From a bacterium (GTDB lineage Bacteria; Acidobacteriota; Thermoanaerobaculia; Multivoradales; J023), in assembly GCA_024226315.1 (NCBI GenBank), contig JAAELT010000601.1, positions 1 to 63,609 of the forward strand: a stretch of 63,609 bases of DNA, in the 5' to 3' direction. The notes beneath the pieces are model-generated. The model worked only from the letters and a program-made list of their open reading frames with translations. It was not told where the DNA came from and did no database searches. Positions 34,060 to 41,480 of this stretch are shown here, piece after piece (position 1 is the first letter of the stretch; each line of letters starts with the position of its first letter). A program made the translations under genes and the position numbers.

Positions 34060-36423
34060 ATGCGTGCCCTCGACCGCAAGCTGCTGCGCGACCTCTGGCG
34101 GATCAAGAGCCAGGGCCTGGCCATCGCCCTGGTGATCGCCTCCGGGGTTGCGATGTGCATCATGATGCTGGTGTGCTTCGAGTCGCTGCGGGCGACCCAG
34201 CAGACCTACTACCAGCGGTACCGCTTCGCCGACGTCTTCGCCGGCCTGAAACGCGCGCCGCTGTCGCTGGCCGAGCGCATCGCCGCCATCCCCGGAGTGG
34301 AGCGCGTCGCCACCCGCGTGGTGTTCGACGTCACCCTCGACATCGAGGGCCTGTCCGAGCCGGCCACCGGGCGCCTGATCTCGATCCCGGTCCCCCACCG
34401 CGAGACGCTCGACGACGTCGCGGTGCTGAGCGGGCGCTACCCCGAGCCCGGCAGGCCCGACGAGGTGTTGGTGAGCCAGGGGTTCGCGCTGGCCCGCGCC
34501 GCCGGCCCCGGCGACACCGTGGCGGCGGTGGTGAACGGCCGCCGGCGCGAGCTCGAGATCGTCGGCGTGGCGCTGTCGCCCGAATACGTCTACACCATCC
34601 GCCCGGGCGACCTGATGCCCGACGACAGCCGCTTCGCCTTGTTCTGGATGGACGAGCGCGCCCTGGCCGCCGCCTTCGACATGGAGGGCGGTTTCAACGA
34701 CGTCACCCTGAAGCTGGCCCCCGGTGCCGAAGAACGTGAGGTGATCGCCAGCCTCGATCGCCTGCTCGAGCCCTACGGCGGCCTCGGCGCCGTGCCGCGC
34801 TCGCTCCAGGTCTCCCACTGGTGGCTGGAGGACCAGCTGCGCCAGCTCAAGGATATGGGCCTGATCGTGCCGATCATTTTCCTCGCCGTGGCGGCCTTCC
34901 TGCTGAGCGTGGTGATGAGCCGCATCGTAACGGTGCAGCGACCGCAGATCGCGGCGCTCAAGGCCCTGGGGTACTCGAACTACGAGATCGCGCGCCATTA
35001 CGCGCTGTCGGCCGTCGCCGTCGCGCTCCTCGGCGTGGCGATCGGCGTCGCCGCCGGCTCGTGGCTGGCCACCGGCATGATGGGCATCATGAACGAGTTC
35101 TTCCGCTTCCCGTTCCTGGTCTATCGCTTCTCACCGACGGTGCTGCTGGGCGCCGCCCTGGTGAGCCTGGCGGCGGCGCTGCTGGGCTCGGCGAGCGCGG
35201 TACGGCGCGCCGTGTCGCTGCCGCCTGCCGAGGCCATGCGGCCCGAGCCCCCGGCCAGCTACAGCCGCACCTGGCTGGAGCGCGCCGGCCTCACCTCGTG
35301 GCTGTCGCAGCCAGCGCGCATGGTGCTGCGCAACCTGCGCCGCCGCCCGGGGCGCGCGCTTACCTCGATCGCCGGCATCGCCGCGTCGGCCTCCATCCTG
35401 ATCGTCGGCCTGTTCATGATCGGCGCCATGGACGAGATGCTCGACGTGCAGTTCAACGTCGTCCAACGGCAGGACTTGACGGTAACCTTCGTGCAGCCGG
35501 TCTCGGGACGGGCGCTGCACGAGATCGAGCGTCTGCCCGGCGTGATGGCGTCGGAGTCGATGCGCTCTGTGCCCGTGCGCCTGCGCCACGGCCACCGCTC
35601 GCGGCAGGCGGCGATCACCGGCCTGGCCGCGGGCTCGCGGCTACAACGCGTGATCGACTCCTCGGAAGCGCCCGTCGACCTGCCGCCCGAAGGCATCGTG
35701 CTGTCGGCCACCCTCGCCGAGAAGCTGGAGATCGAGGCCGGCGACGACCTCACCGTCGAGGTGCTCGAGGGCGCTCGCCCGGTGCGCAAGGTACGGGTCA
35801 CCGCCCTGGTGGACGAGTACATGGGCATGTCTGTCTACATGGAGATCGGCGCCCTGCGCCGGCTGATGGGAGAGGGCGAGAGCCTCTCGGGCGCCTTCCT
35901 GGAGGTCGACCCGGCCCGCGCCGAGGAGCTCTACGACCGCCTCAAGGCCCTGCCCCGGGTCGCCGGCGTCGCGGTCCGCTCGGCGATGATCGAAAGCTTC
36001 GACAAGTCGGTGAAGCAATTCATCGGCTCGACCATCTTCTTCAACGTCCTGTTCGCCGCCATCATCGCCTTCGGCGTGGTCTACAACACCGCGCGCATCT
36101 CACTCTCAGAGCGCGCCCGCGAGCTCGCCAGCCTGCGCGTTCTGGGCTTCACCCGCGCCGAGATCTCCTCCATCCTGCTCGGCGAGCTGGCGCTCCTCAC
36201 CCTCCTCGCCGTGCCCGTCGGCCTCGTCCTCGGCTACGGCTTCGCCGCCCTCGCCGTCACCGCCTGGGAGACCGAGATCTATCGCATCCCCCTCGTCGTC
36301 TCGAGCCAGGTCTACGCCGCCTCCGCCATCACCGTCATCGTCGCCGCCACCGTCTCGGCCCTGGTGGTGAGAAGGCGCCTCGACCGTCTGAACCTCGTCG
36401 AGGCGCTCAAGACGCGGGAGTGA
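34060..36423 (+). CDS. FtsX/MacB-type ABC transporter permease (large, two-domain)
   Basis: This 787-residue integral membrane protein has an N-terminal helix (GLAIALVIASGVAMCIMML), a large extracytoplasmic MacB-type domain (~50-250), and FtsX domains at ~280-410 (VPIIFLAVAAFLLSVVMSRIV; ALKALGYSNYEIARHY) and ~650-785 (FFNVLFAAIIAFGVVYNTARI; ASLRVLGFTRAEISSILL), with a second periplasmic domain between. This layout belongs to type VII-like ABC systems. The usual ATPase and membrane-fusion genes are not adjacent, so partners must be elsewhere. The ATG at 34060 was preferred to a GTG at 34030. Confidence 0.88.
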   Translation: MRALDRKLLRDLWRIKSQGLAIALVIASGVAMCIMMLVCFESLRATQQTYYQRYRFADVFAGLKRAPLSLAERIAAIPGVERVATRVVFDVTLDIEGLSEPATGRLISIPVPHRETLDDVAVLSGRYPEPGRPDEVLVSQGFALARAAGPGDTVAAVVNGRRRELEIVGVALSPEYVYTIRPGDLMPDDSRFALFWMDERALAAAFDMEGGFNDVTLKLAPGAEEREVIASLDRLLEPYGGLGAVPRSLQVSHWWLEDQLRQLKDMGLIVPIIFLAVAAFLLSVVMSRIVTVQRPQIAALKALGYSNYEIARHYALSAVAVALLGVAIGVAAGSWLATGMMGIMNEFFRFPFLVYRFSPTVLLGAALVSLAAALLGSASAVRRAVSLPPAEAMRPEPPASYSRTWLERAGLTSWLSQPARMVLRNLRRRPGRALTSIAGIAASASILIVGLFMIGAMDEMLDVQFNVVQRQDLTVTFVQPVSGRALHEIERLPGVMASESMRSVPVRLRHGHRSRQAAITGLAAGSRLQRVIDSSEAPVDLPPEGIVLSATLAEKLEIEAGDDLTVEVLEGARPVRKVRVTALVDEYMGMSVYMEIGALRRLMGEGESLSGAFLEVDPARAEELYDRLKALPRVAGVAVRSAMIESFDKSVKQFIGSTIFFNVLFAAIIAFGVVYNTARISLSERARELASLRVLGFTRAEISSILLGELALLTLLAVPVGLVLGYGFAALAVTAWETEIYRIPLVVSSQVYAASAITVIVAATVSALVVRRRLDRLNLVEALKTRE

Positions 36424-36468
36424 GGCCCCCGCAAAGCAGCAAACCCCCTGCAATGGGAGCCGACGGCG

Positions 36469-36678
36469 ACCGTCGTCGTCGGCTTCCTGAGCCCGAGGAA
36501 CCTCCCGATAACCGTCATCGGCGGCTCCCTGAGCCTCGGGAACGTCCCGGCGACCGTCATCGGCGGCTTCTCCGAGCTCAGGGACGTCCCGAAAGAGGTC
36601 GTTCGAGGCGTCCTGGAGCGCGGATCTGCTCGATTTCGGGCCTCCAGGGCGCCGATTCCACACTTTCGGGCAAACGAT
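36469..36678. repeat. Tandem array 3: 42-bp units with two dyads
   Basis: Units start at exactly 42-bp steps: 36469, 36511, 36553 and 36595, with a more diverged one at 36637. Each core has ACCGTCATCGGCGGCT, then CCTGAGC and CGGGAACGTCCCG, a perfect 5-bp-arm palindrome in the 36511 unit. CCG-TCAT-CGG supplies a second dyad. The three best units share about 75-85% of bases. The array starts ~45 bp after the permease stop and ends before the promoter of the DUF4143 gene. A 22-bp direct repeat (TCCACACTT at 36657 and 36678) follows. Confidence 0.8.
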
Positions 36679-36736
36679 CCACACTTCCCGACAAGCGAGG
36701 CCAAACGGGAAAGACCACTTCCACTCGCAGCCGAAC

Positions 36737-36764
36737 TTGCAAATTAGAAATTCATTTCTATAAT
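36737..36764 (+). promoter_or_regulatory. Sigma-70 promoter with internal operator palindrome
   Basis: TTGCAA (36737-36742) and a perfect TATAAT (36759-36764) are 16 bp apart. Between them lies the perfect inverted repeat TAGAAATTCATTTCTA (36745-36760), overlapping the -10. A protein bound there would block RNA polymerase. The GTG start of the DUF4143 ATPase is only 6 bp after the -10, so the message would be nearly leaderless. Confidence 0.75.
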
Positions 36765-36770
36765 GCAAGA

Positions 36771-37931
36771 GTGATCTCGCGCCTGATCCACCCGCATCTC
36801 CAAGAGCTCCTGGCCGCCTACCCGGCGGCGGCCCTCGTCGGTCCCCGCCAAAGCGGCAAGACGACTCTGGCGCAGTCGCTGGGCGGCATCTACTTCGACC
36901 TCGAGCAGGAGCCCGAGCGCCTGCGACTCGACCTCGAGTGGAACGACGTGCTCGCCTCCGACCGCCTGGTCGTTCTGGACGAGGCGCAAACATGGCCCGA
37001 CGTGTTCCCCCGGCTCCGCGGAGCGATCGACAGCGAACGCGGGCGCAACGGCCGCTTCTTGATCCTGGGCTCGGTCTCCCCATCTCTGATGACCCAGGTC
37101 TCCGAGTCGTTGGCCGGACGCCTGGCGCTGGTCGAGCTGACACCGTTCCTATGGCCCGAGTTGGAAAGCGAGGCCGCGAGACAGCGGCTCTGGCTCTGTG
37201 GAGGATTTCCGGGCGGCGGCATACTGGAAGCGCGGCAATATCCTCGATGGCAACGCGACTACTTGACCCTCCTGACCCAGCGCGATCTTCCGAGTTGGGG
37301 CCTGCCCGCCCGACCTCAGACGACCGATCGTCTGGTGCGCATGCTCGCCGCCATGCACGGTCAGGTGTGGAACGCATCGCAAGTCGGCAAGAGCCTCGGC
37401 CTTTCGTATCACACCGTCAACAGCTACCTCGACTACTTCGTCGGCGCCTTCCTCGTTCGCCGCCTCCAGTCTTACCAGGCCAACATCAAGAAGCGCCTGG
37501 TCAAGAGCCCCAAGCTCTACTGGCGCGACAGTGGGTTGGTGCATTCGCTGCTGAACGTCACGGATCGACGTGCGCTGCTGGCCCAACCGTGGGTCGGCTC
37601 GAGCTGGGAAGGTTTCGTGATCGAGCAGATCATCGGCTTCCTGTCCACTCTCGGACGGCATTTCGAACCCTACTATTTCCGGACCAGCGACCAGCACGAA
37701 GTCGATCTCGTGCTGGAGATCGAAGGAGAGCTGTGGGCGATCGAGGCCAAGCTCACGGCATCACCCAGCCCCGCACAGATGGGTAGGCTCGACCGTGTTT
37801 CGGAGATGATCGGTGCTTCCCGGCGCTTTCTGGTTTCACAGACCCCCGATCCGTCGGGCGACGAGACCCGCGGATCGTACAACCTGCCTTCTCTGATCGA
37901 GCTGCTCCGACGCCGGTACTTGCTGAGCTAG
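36771..37931 (+). CDS. AAA ATPase with DUF4143 domain (first copy)
   Basis: This 386-residue protein starts at GTG. An AAA_14 P-loop ATPase (ALVGPRQSGKTTLAQSLG; Walker B RLVVLDEAQ; SVSPSLMTQVSESLAGR) is followed by a winged helix (VWNASQVGKSLGLSYHTVNSYLDYF) and the DUF4143 domain, which carries a PD-(D/E)xK nuclease-like signature (DLVLEIEGELWAIEAKL). Proteins of this class are very common, variable in copy number and widely transferred; a defence or toxin-antitoxin-like role has been suggested but not settled. A palindrome covers its promoter. A second member follows 78 bp later. Confidence 0.92.
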   Translation: MISRLIHPHLQELLAAYPAAALVGPRQSGKTTLAQSLGGIYFDLEQEPERLRLDLEWNDVLASDRLVVLDEAQTWPDVFPRLRGAIDSERGRNGRFLILGSVSPSLMTQVSESLAGRLALVELTPFLWPELESEAARQRLWLCGGFPGGGILEARQYPRWQRDYLTLLTQRDLPSWGLPARPQTTDRLVRMLAAMHGQVWNASQVGKSLGLSYHTVNSYLDYFVGAFLVRRLQSYQANIKKRLVKSPKLYWRDSGLVHSLLNVTDRRALLAQPWVGSSWEGFVIEQIIGFLSTLGRHFEPYYFRTSDQHEVDLVLEIEGELWAIEAKLTASPSPAQMGRLDRVSEMIGASRRFLVSQTPDPSGDETRGSYNLPSLIELLRRRYLLS

Positions 37932-37988
37932 GAGCCTGCGTATTGGCGCCACTGTGGTGCTGTGAGAGCACGCTTTCCTTTCGTGTCG

Positions 37989-38027
37989 TGAATGATTATC
38001 ATTCACGACATGAATGATTATCATTCA
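37989..38027 (+). promoter_or_regulatory. Twin 17-bp palindromes at the start of the second DUF4143 gene
   Basis: TGAATGATTATCATTCA occurs twice, at 37989-38005 and 38011-38027, each a perfect 8-1-8 palindrome, spaced 22 bp (about two helical turns). The ATG at 38010 lies between and partly within them. Binding here, or hairpins in the RNA, would control expression at the start codon. Confidence 0.8.
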
Positions 38028-39242
38028 TACCTGCCGCGCTGTACAGAGGCCCTGATCGCCAGAGCACTGGCCACTTTTCCGGTGGTGGTGCTGACCGGCG
38101 CCCGCCAGACCGGCAAGAGCACACTCGCCCGGCACCTCGGCCGCGGCACCGATCGCGAGTACGTCACCCTCGACGATCTGGAGATCCTGGACCGGGCTCG
38201 CCGCGAGCCCGACGCGCTGGTGGCCAGCGCCGACCGCCTGACGATCGACGAGGTCCAACGCTCACCGGAGCTGTTGCTGGCGGTGAAGCGGCGGGTCGAC
38301 GAGGAGCGCACGTCCGGACGCTTCCTGCTCACCGGGTCCGCGAACCTGCTGCTGATGCATCGCGTTTCGGAGACCCTGGCCGGGCGCGCCGTCCATCTCA
38401 GCTTGTGGCCGCTGACCCGGCGCGAGCAGCTCGGTCAGGGCCGCGCGGGGCTCTGGAGCGACCTGTTCGAGGCCCCGGACACGGACTGGCCCGAGCTTCT
38501 TCGAGCCTCGGGCCGCGCCGACGAAGACTGGCAGAGCCTCGCCGTGAGGGGAGGCTATCCGGTGCCTGCCCACCAGCTGCAGCATCCCGACGAGCGCTCT
38601 CTGTGGTACGCCGGTTACACCCAGACCTACCTGGAGCGGGATCTCCAGGAACTCTCGGCGATCAGCTCCCTGGCGGACTTCAGGCGCCTGATGCGGGCCG
38701 CCTGCCTACGTCTCGGCAACCTGATCAACCAGACCGACCTCGGGCGCGACGTAGGGCTCTCGCAGCCCACCGTTCACCGCCATCTGGCCCTGCTGGAGAC
38801 CTCCTACCAGCTCGTCCGCCTGCCAGCTTACGCCGTCAACCGGACCAAGCGACTGATCAAGAGCCCGAAGCTCTTCTGGTCGGACACCGGCCTAGCCCTG
38901 CATCTCGCCGGCGAGCGAGAGCCGCGGGGCGCGCATCTCGAGAACCTGGTGCTCACCGACCTGCTGGCCTGGCGATCCACCGAGATCGACGCGCCGGAGA
39001 TCCTCTACTGGCGCACGACCACCGGCGAAGAGGTGGACCTGGTCGTCGAATGGGGCGGGCAGCTCCTACCGATCGAAGTCAAGTCGACCACGCGGCCCCG
39101 CCTCCGCGACACGACAGCGCTCCGGACCTTCCGTGCCGAATACCCCGAAACGGCACGGGCTGGCCTGCTGATCCACGCTGGCGAGGAGGTCCAGTGGCTG
39201 GCGGACGGCATGCTGGCGGCGCCGTGGTGGGCGATCTTCTGA
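38010..39242 (+). CDS. AAA ATPase with DUF4143 domain (second copy)
   Basis: This 410-residue paralogue has VVLTGARQTGKSTLARHLG (Walker A), RLTIDEVQRSPELL (Walker B), LTGSANLLLMHRVSETLAGR (sensor 1), a winged helix (LINQTDLGRDVGLSQPTVHRHL) and a DUF4143 C-terminus with nuclease-like GEEVDLVVEWGGQLLPIEVK. It is only distantly similar to the upstream copy, so it is an independent acquisition or an old duplication. The start at 38010 (MNDYHSYLPR) was chosen; an ATG at 37992 adds six residues encoded by the first palindrome. Confidence 0.93.
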   Translation: MNDYHSYLPRCTEALIARALATFPVVVLTGARQTGKSTLARHLGRGTDREYVTLDDLEILDRARREPDALVASADRLTIDEVQRSPELLLAVKRRVDEERTSGRFLLTGSANLLLMHRVSETLAGRAVHLSLWPLTRREQLGQGRAGLWSDLFEAPDTDWPELLRASGRADEDWQSLAVRGGYPVPAHQLQHPDERSLWYAGYTQTYLERDLQELSAISSLADFRRLMRAACLRLGNLINQTDLGRDVGLSQPTVHRHLALLETSYQLVRLPAYAVNRTKRLIKSPKLFWSDTGLALHLAGEREPRGAHLENLVLTDLLAWRSTEIDAPEILYWRTTTGEEVDLVVEWGGQLLPIEVKSTTRPRLRDTTALRTFRAEYPETARAGLLIHAGEEVQWLADGMLAAPWWAIF

Positions 39243-39593
39243 GCGGGTTGGCCCCACGAGGTCGACCTCTACCAGCCTGGTTCTCCGTACTTGGTCAGTC
39301 CAAGCTGGGGGCAGGTGGGAGACGATGGCACTGACGTTGGTCACCGCGGTCTGGAAGACAGGCTCGATCCACTTCTGGATCACCTGGCTCGGCTGCAGGT
39401 TGACCTTGAATCCGGTCTTGTACGACACCGGCTTGGGGCCCAGGGGGAAGTCCGGGTTGGTCGCCCAATAGTAGGTGGTGAAGCTCTGACCGCCGGGTGC
39501 CTCGTGGATCGAGGTGAGCCTGAAGACGTAGGAACCGATCGACAGCTCGAGCACCGGCGCGCAACCGTTCTCGTTCAGAGCGCCGGACCACAC
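39243..39593 (-). pseudogene. Possible fragment of a secreted-type protein
   Basis: The minus strand encodes a protein-like stretch (LELSIGSYVFRLTSIHEAPG, TTYYWATNPDFPLGPKPVS, VQPSQ-like NLQPSQVIQKWIEPVFQTA) from a GTG at 39593. It has no stop before running into the antisense of the DUF4143 gene and no proper 5' end. The amino-acid make-up looks real, unlike other frames here. It may be the remnant of a gene truncated when the neighbouring island inserted. I cannot name the family. Confidence 0.35.
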
Positions 39594-39597
39594 CGGC

Positions 39598-39923
39598 GTG
39601 GAGCTGCGCCGCTCGGTGCTTGATCTGCGCGCCGCGCCGCTCGAGGGCCGGACTCTGAGCGAGGCCCTGTGCCAGCTCGCGGACGAAGCGGGGGAAGGCG
39701 TCGGCTACTCGGGCCCCGGCTCCGACCAACCCTTGCCCTCCCACGTCGAGGTCACCATGGCTCGCCGATCCGTTACGCCTACCTGGCCGAGCCTCACCCG
39801 GCGCTCGACGCCTACCAGACGCTCTTCGCCCGCATCCCGGGCAGCGCCGAGATGCCGTCGGCCGGCCGGCCGTTCACCGAGCGGGTGGTGGCCGGCCACC
39901 TGATCCTGCCGCGGGCTGCCTGA
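39598..39923 (+). pseudogene. Frameshifted remnant resembling QueA-type tRNA ribosyltransferase-isomerase
   Basis: The stretch 39762-39923 reads SPIRYAYLAEPHPALDAYQ, then TLFARIPGSAEMPSAGRPFT, very like the conserved PIRY-Y...YQTVFA-PGSAEMPSAGRPFT segment of QueA-like proteins. The upstream part (MELRRSVLDLRAAPLEGRTL ... GSDQPLPSHVEV) is in another frame, so a frameshift lies near 39757. Neither catalytic half is complete. It is a decayed fragment at the edge of the island. Confidence 0.42.
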
Positions 39924-39950
39924 TCGTTGCCTCGACGGGCCGCGCCCTGG

Positions 39951-40238
39951 CTATCGCTGCTGGCGTAACTCCTGCCGGACACGATCGGCCAGAAAGATCT
40001 TGAGCAGCGATTGGTAGGGCACGTCACGCCGGTTGGCGAGCATCTTCAGATTGTCGAGCAGAGACTCTGGGAGACGCAGCGAGATCGTCTTGGTCGACGG
40101 CTTGAGGCCAGGCGCGGAGAACCGCCTCGTTTGACGCCAGTCGACGTACTCAGTCGAGTCTGCCTTCGCCCAGAACTCGCGTTCTTCGTCTTCCGTCTCA
40201 AACCTCGGGATCGGCCTCAAGCTCTTCTGCCCTGGCAT
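39951..40238 (-). CDS. brnA: BrnA-type antitoxin
   Basis: This 95-residue protein has an N-terminal toxin-binding region (PRFETEDEEREFWAKADSTE) and a C-terminal ribbon-helix-helix (KTISLRLPESLLDNLKMLAN, DVPYQSLLKIFLADRV), the BrnA/CopG plan. It overlaps the end of the toxin gene by 41 bp, so the two are translated together. BrnA neutralises BrnT and represses the operon. Confidence 0.92.
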   Translation of the reverse strand: MPGQKSLRPIPRFETEDEEREFWAKADSTEYVDWRQTRRFSAPGLKPSTKTISLRLPESLLDNLKMLANRRDVPYQSLLKIFLADRVRQELRQQR

Positions 40239-40524
40239 CTTCGTATCGCCGCCTTTCTCGGGGTGTCATCTCGCGGGCCGAGATCACGCGAATCAGCTCG
40301 CCACGTAGTGTGAAGACCACGAAGAGGTCGTGGCCCGCATCGGTATGGCCCAGCGCGTAGAGCCGATCTTCGTCATCCGAGTGTTCCCAGTCTTCACCGA
40401 CAACCAACGGCTGATTGAAGAAGACCTGCTCGCATTCGGTCCAGGAAACTCGATGCCGAATCCAGTTCTTGTCGACATTTCCTTCGTCCCACTGGAATCC
40501 CTTGGTTCGTTCGAGGTTTCCCAT
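40198..40524 (-). CDS. brnT: BrnT-type ribonuclease toxin
   Basis: This 108-residue protein of the BrnT (DUF497) family has QWDEGNVDKNWIRHRVSW, FFNQPLVVGED, RLYALGHTDAGHDLFVVF and RVISAREMTPRERRRYED. The Arg/His/Tyr residues of the RelE-like fold are present (ISAREM and RRRYE). It would cleave RNA to slow translation under stress. It is the first gene of the toxin-antitoxin operon, with the antitoxin downstream as is typical for brnTA. Confidence 0.93.
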   Translation of the reverse strand: MGNLERTKGFQWDEGNVDKNWIRHRVSWTECEQVFFNQPLVVGEDWEHSDDEDRLYALGHTDAGHDLFVVFTLRGELIRVISAREMTPRERRRYEDARAEELEADPEV

Positions 40525-40541
40525 TCAGACCGCCCATGCAA

Positions 40542-40560
40542 GTATATGACGGTCGTATAC
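40542..40560 (-). promoter_or_regulatory. 19-bp operator palindrome upstream of brnT
   Basis: GTATATGACGGTCGTATAC is a near-perfect palindrome (8 of 9 arm bases match) lying 18 bp before the brnT ATG. It includes TATAC hexamers suited to a -10. It is the expected position for BrnA autorepression. Confidence 0.7.
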
Positions 40561-40657
40561 AGGCGACAAGACAGCGCGGCGACGTTCACACGGGCTTCCT
40601 GAAAAGGACACGCGGGACCCGGCGGTGGCCCCGCATCGTCGTCCATTGCTCCAGCTG

Positions 40658-41281
40658 CTAGAAGCCGATGCGGACGTCGAATACCGCCCGGCCGTCGCGG
40701 AAGACGCCGCGCCCGAAGAAGCTGCCCTCACAGTAGGCGTGGGGGTAGTACTCCACCCCGTACTCGGAGTACACCGGGAAACGATAGATGTCGTGATGGT
40801 GCCGGTGTTGCGAGTAGTAGACCCTGCCGTGGTGATACGGCCGGTAGCTGTGGAGCAGGTGGTGCGCGATCGCCCGCGGGACCTCGAAGTGGCGCCGGTG
40901 ACGATAGCGATCGTTCCGGTAGTCGTTCTTGTAGTACCGGTGACGCGGGGACTGGTAGTAGCCGCGATGCCGATCGTGGTGCCGGTAGGAACGGCCCTGG
41001 TCGTACCGGTGTTGACTCCGGTGACGGTCGACGCGGCAGGAGCCGCCGCCGTGGTCATGGCCACGATGGCGATCGTACCGCTGCTTGCCGTGGTGACCGC
41101 GATGGTTGGCGGCGGCGTAGCCGTCGTTGCCGTGGCTCTGCGCGCTGCTGTACTCGTACTGGCGATCGCTGTCGTCGTCGGCCAGCGCGACGCCGGTGCC
41201 GGCGAAGAGCAGGGCGAGGAGTGCCGCGCTCCAGGTCAGGAGCCGGCGGCGGAAACGTGGGTGGTTGTTACTGGGCTTCAT
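40658..41281 (-). CDS. Secreted histidine/tyrosine/arginine-rich protein
   Basis: This 207-residue protein has a signal peptide (LLTWSAALLALLFAGTGVALA) and a mature part made mostly of His, Tyr, Arg, Asp and Ser (HHGKQRYDRHRGHDHGGG; HHHDIYRFPVYSEYGVEYYP), ending FRDGRAVFDVRIGF. The ATG has a perfect AGGAGGT 5 bases upstream. The low-complexity composition suggests metal or polyanion binding at the envelope. No domain is recognisable beyond the weak 'GR-FFDVRI' end. It stands alone between brnT and dapF. Confidence 0.75.
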   Translation of the reverse strand: MKPSNNHPRFRRRLLTWSAALLALLFAGTGVALADDDSDRQYEYSSAQSHGNDGYAAANHRGHHGKQRYDRHRGHDHGGGSCRVDRHRSQHRYDQGRSYRHHDRHRGYYQSPRHRYYKNDYRNDRYRHRRHFEVPRAIAHHLLHSYRPYHHGRVYYSQHRHHHDIYRFPVYSEYGVEYYPHAYCEGSFFGRGVFRDGRAVFDVRIGF

Positions 41282-41358
41282 GATGTACCTCCTGCCCAGG
41301 CTCGATTGCGAATTCCGGGCCAGGCCGGCAAACCATGGATTTCCGGGCGTTCGCGGCG

Positions 41359-41387
41359 CGACTCTCGGCGGACTGCGCCGAGAGTCG
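41359..41387. terminator. 12-bp perfect hairpin downstream of dapF
   Basis: CGACTCTCGGCG and its exact complement CGCCGAGAGTCG flank a 5-base loop. It lies ~95 bp past the dapF stop on the minus strand and could end the dprA-to-dapF transcript or protect its 3' end. There is no U-tract. Confidence 0.6.
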
Positions 41388-41480
41388 TCACCTATGGAGG
41401 ACGACTCGTCACAGGCTAGACGCCGCCGACCCCTGTCGCCCCGAAGACGCCACCAACCAACCGCGCTCAGCTCCACTGAG

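Noticed and set aside
34821..36770. Plus-strand frame joining the permease region to the DUF4143 ATPase (1036 codons)
   Set aside because: The upstream part is an out-of-frame shadow of the permease and of array 3. The ATPase has its own promoter and GTG start at 36771.
37989..38027. Fur boxes
   Set aside because: The palindromes resemble the GATAAT-ATTATC theme, but the gene is not an iron gene and the arms are longer (8-1-8) and differ in sequence.
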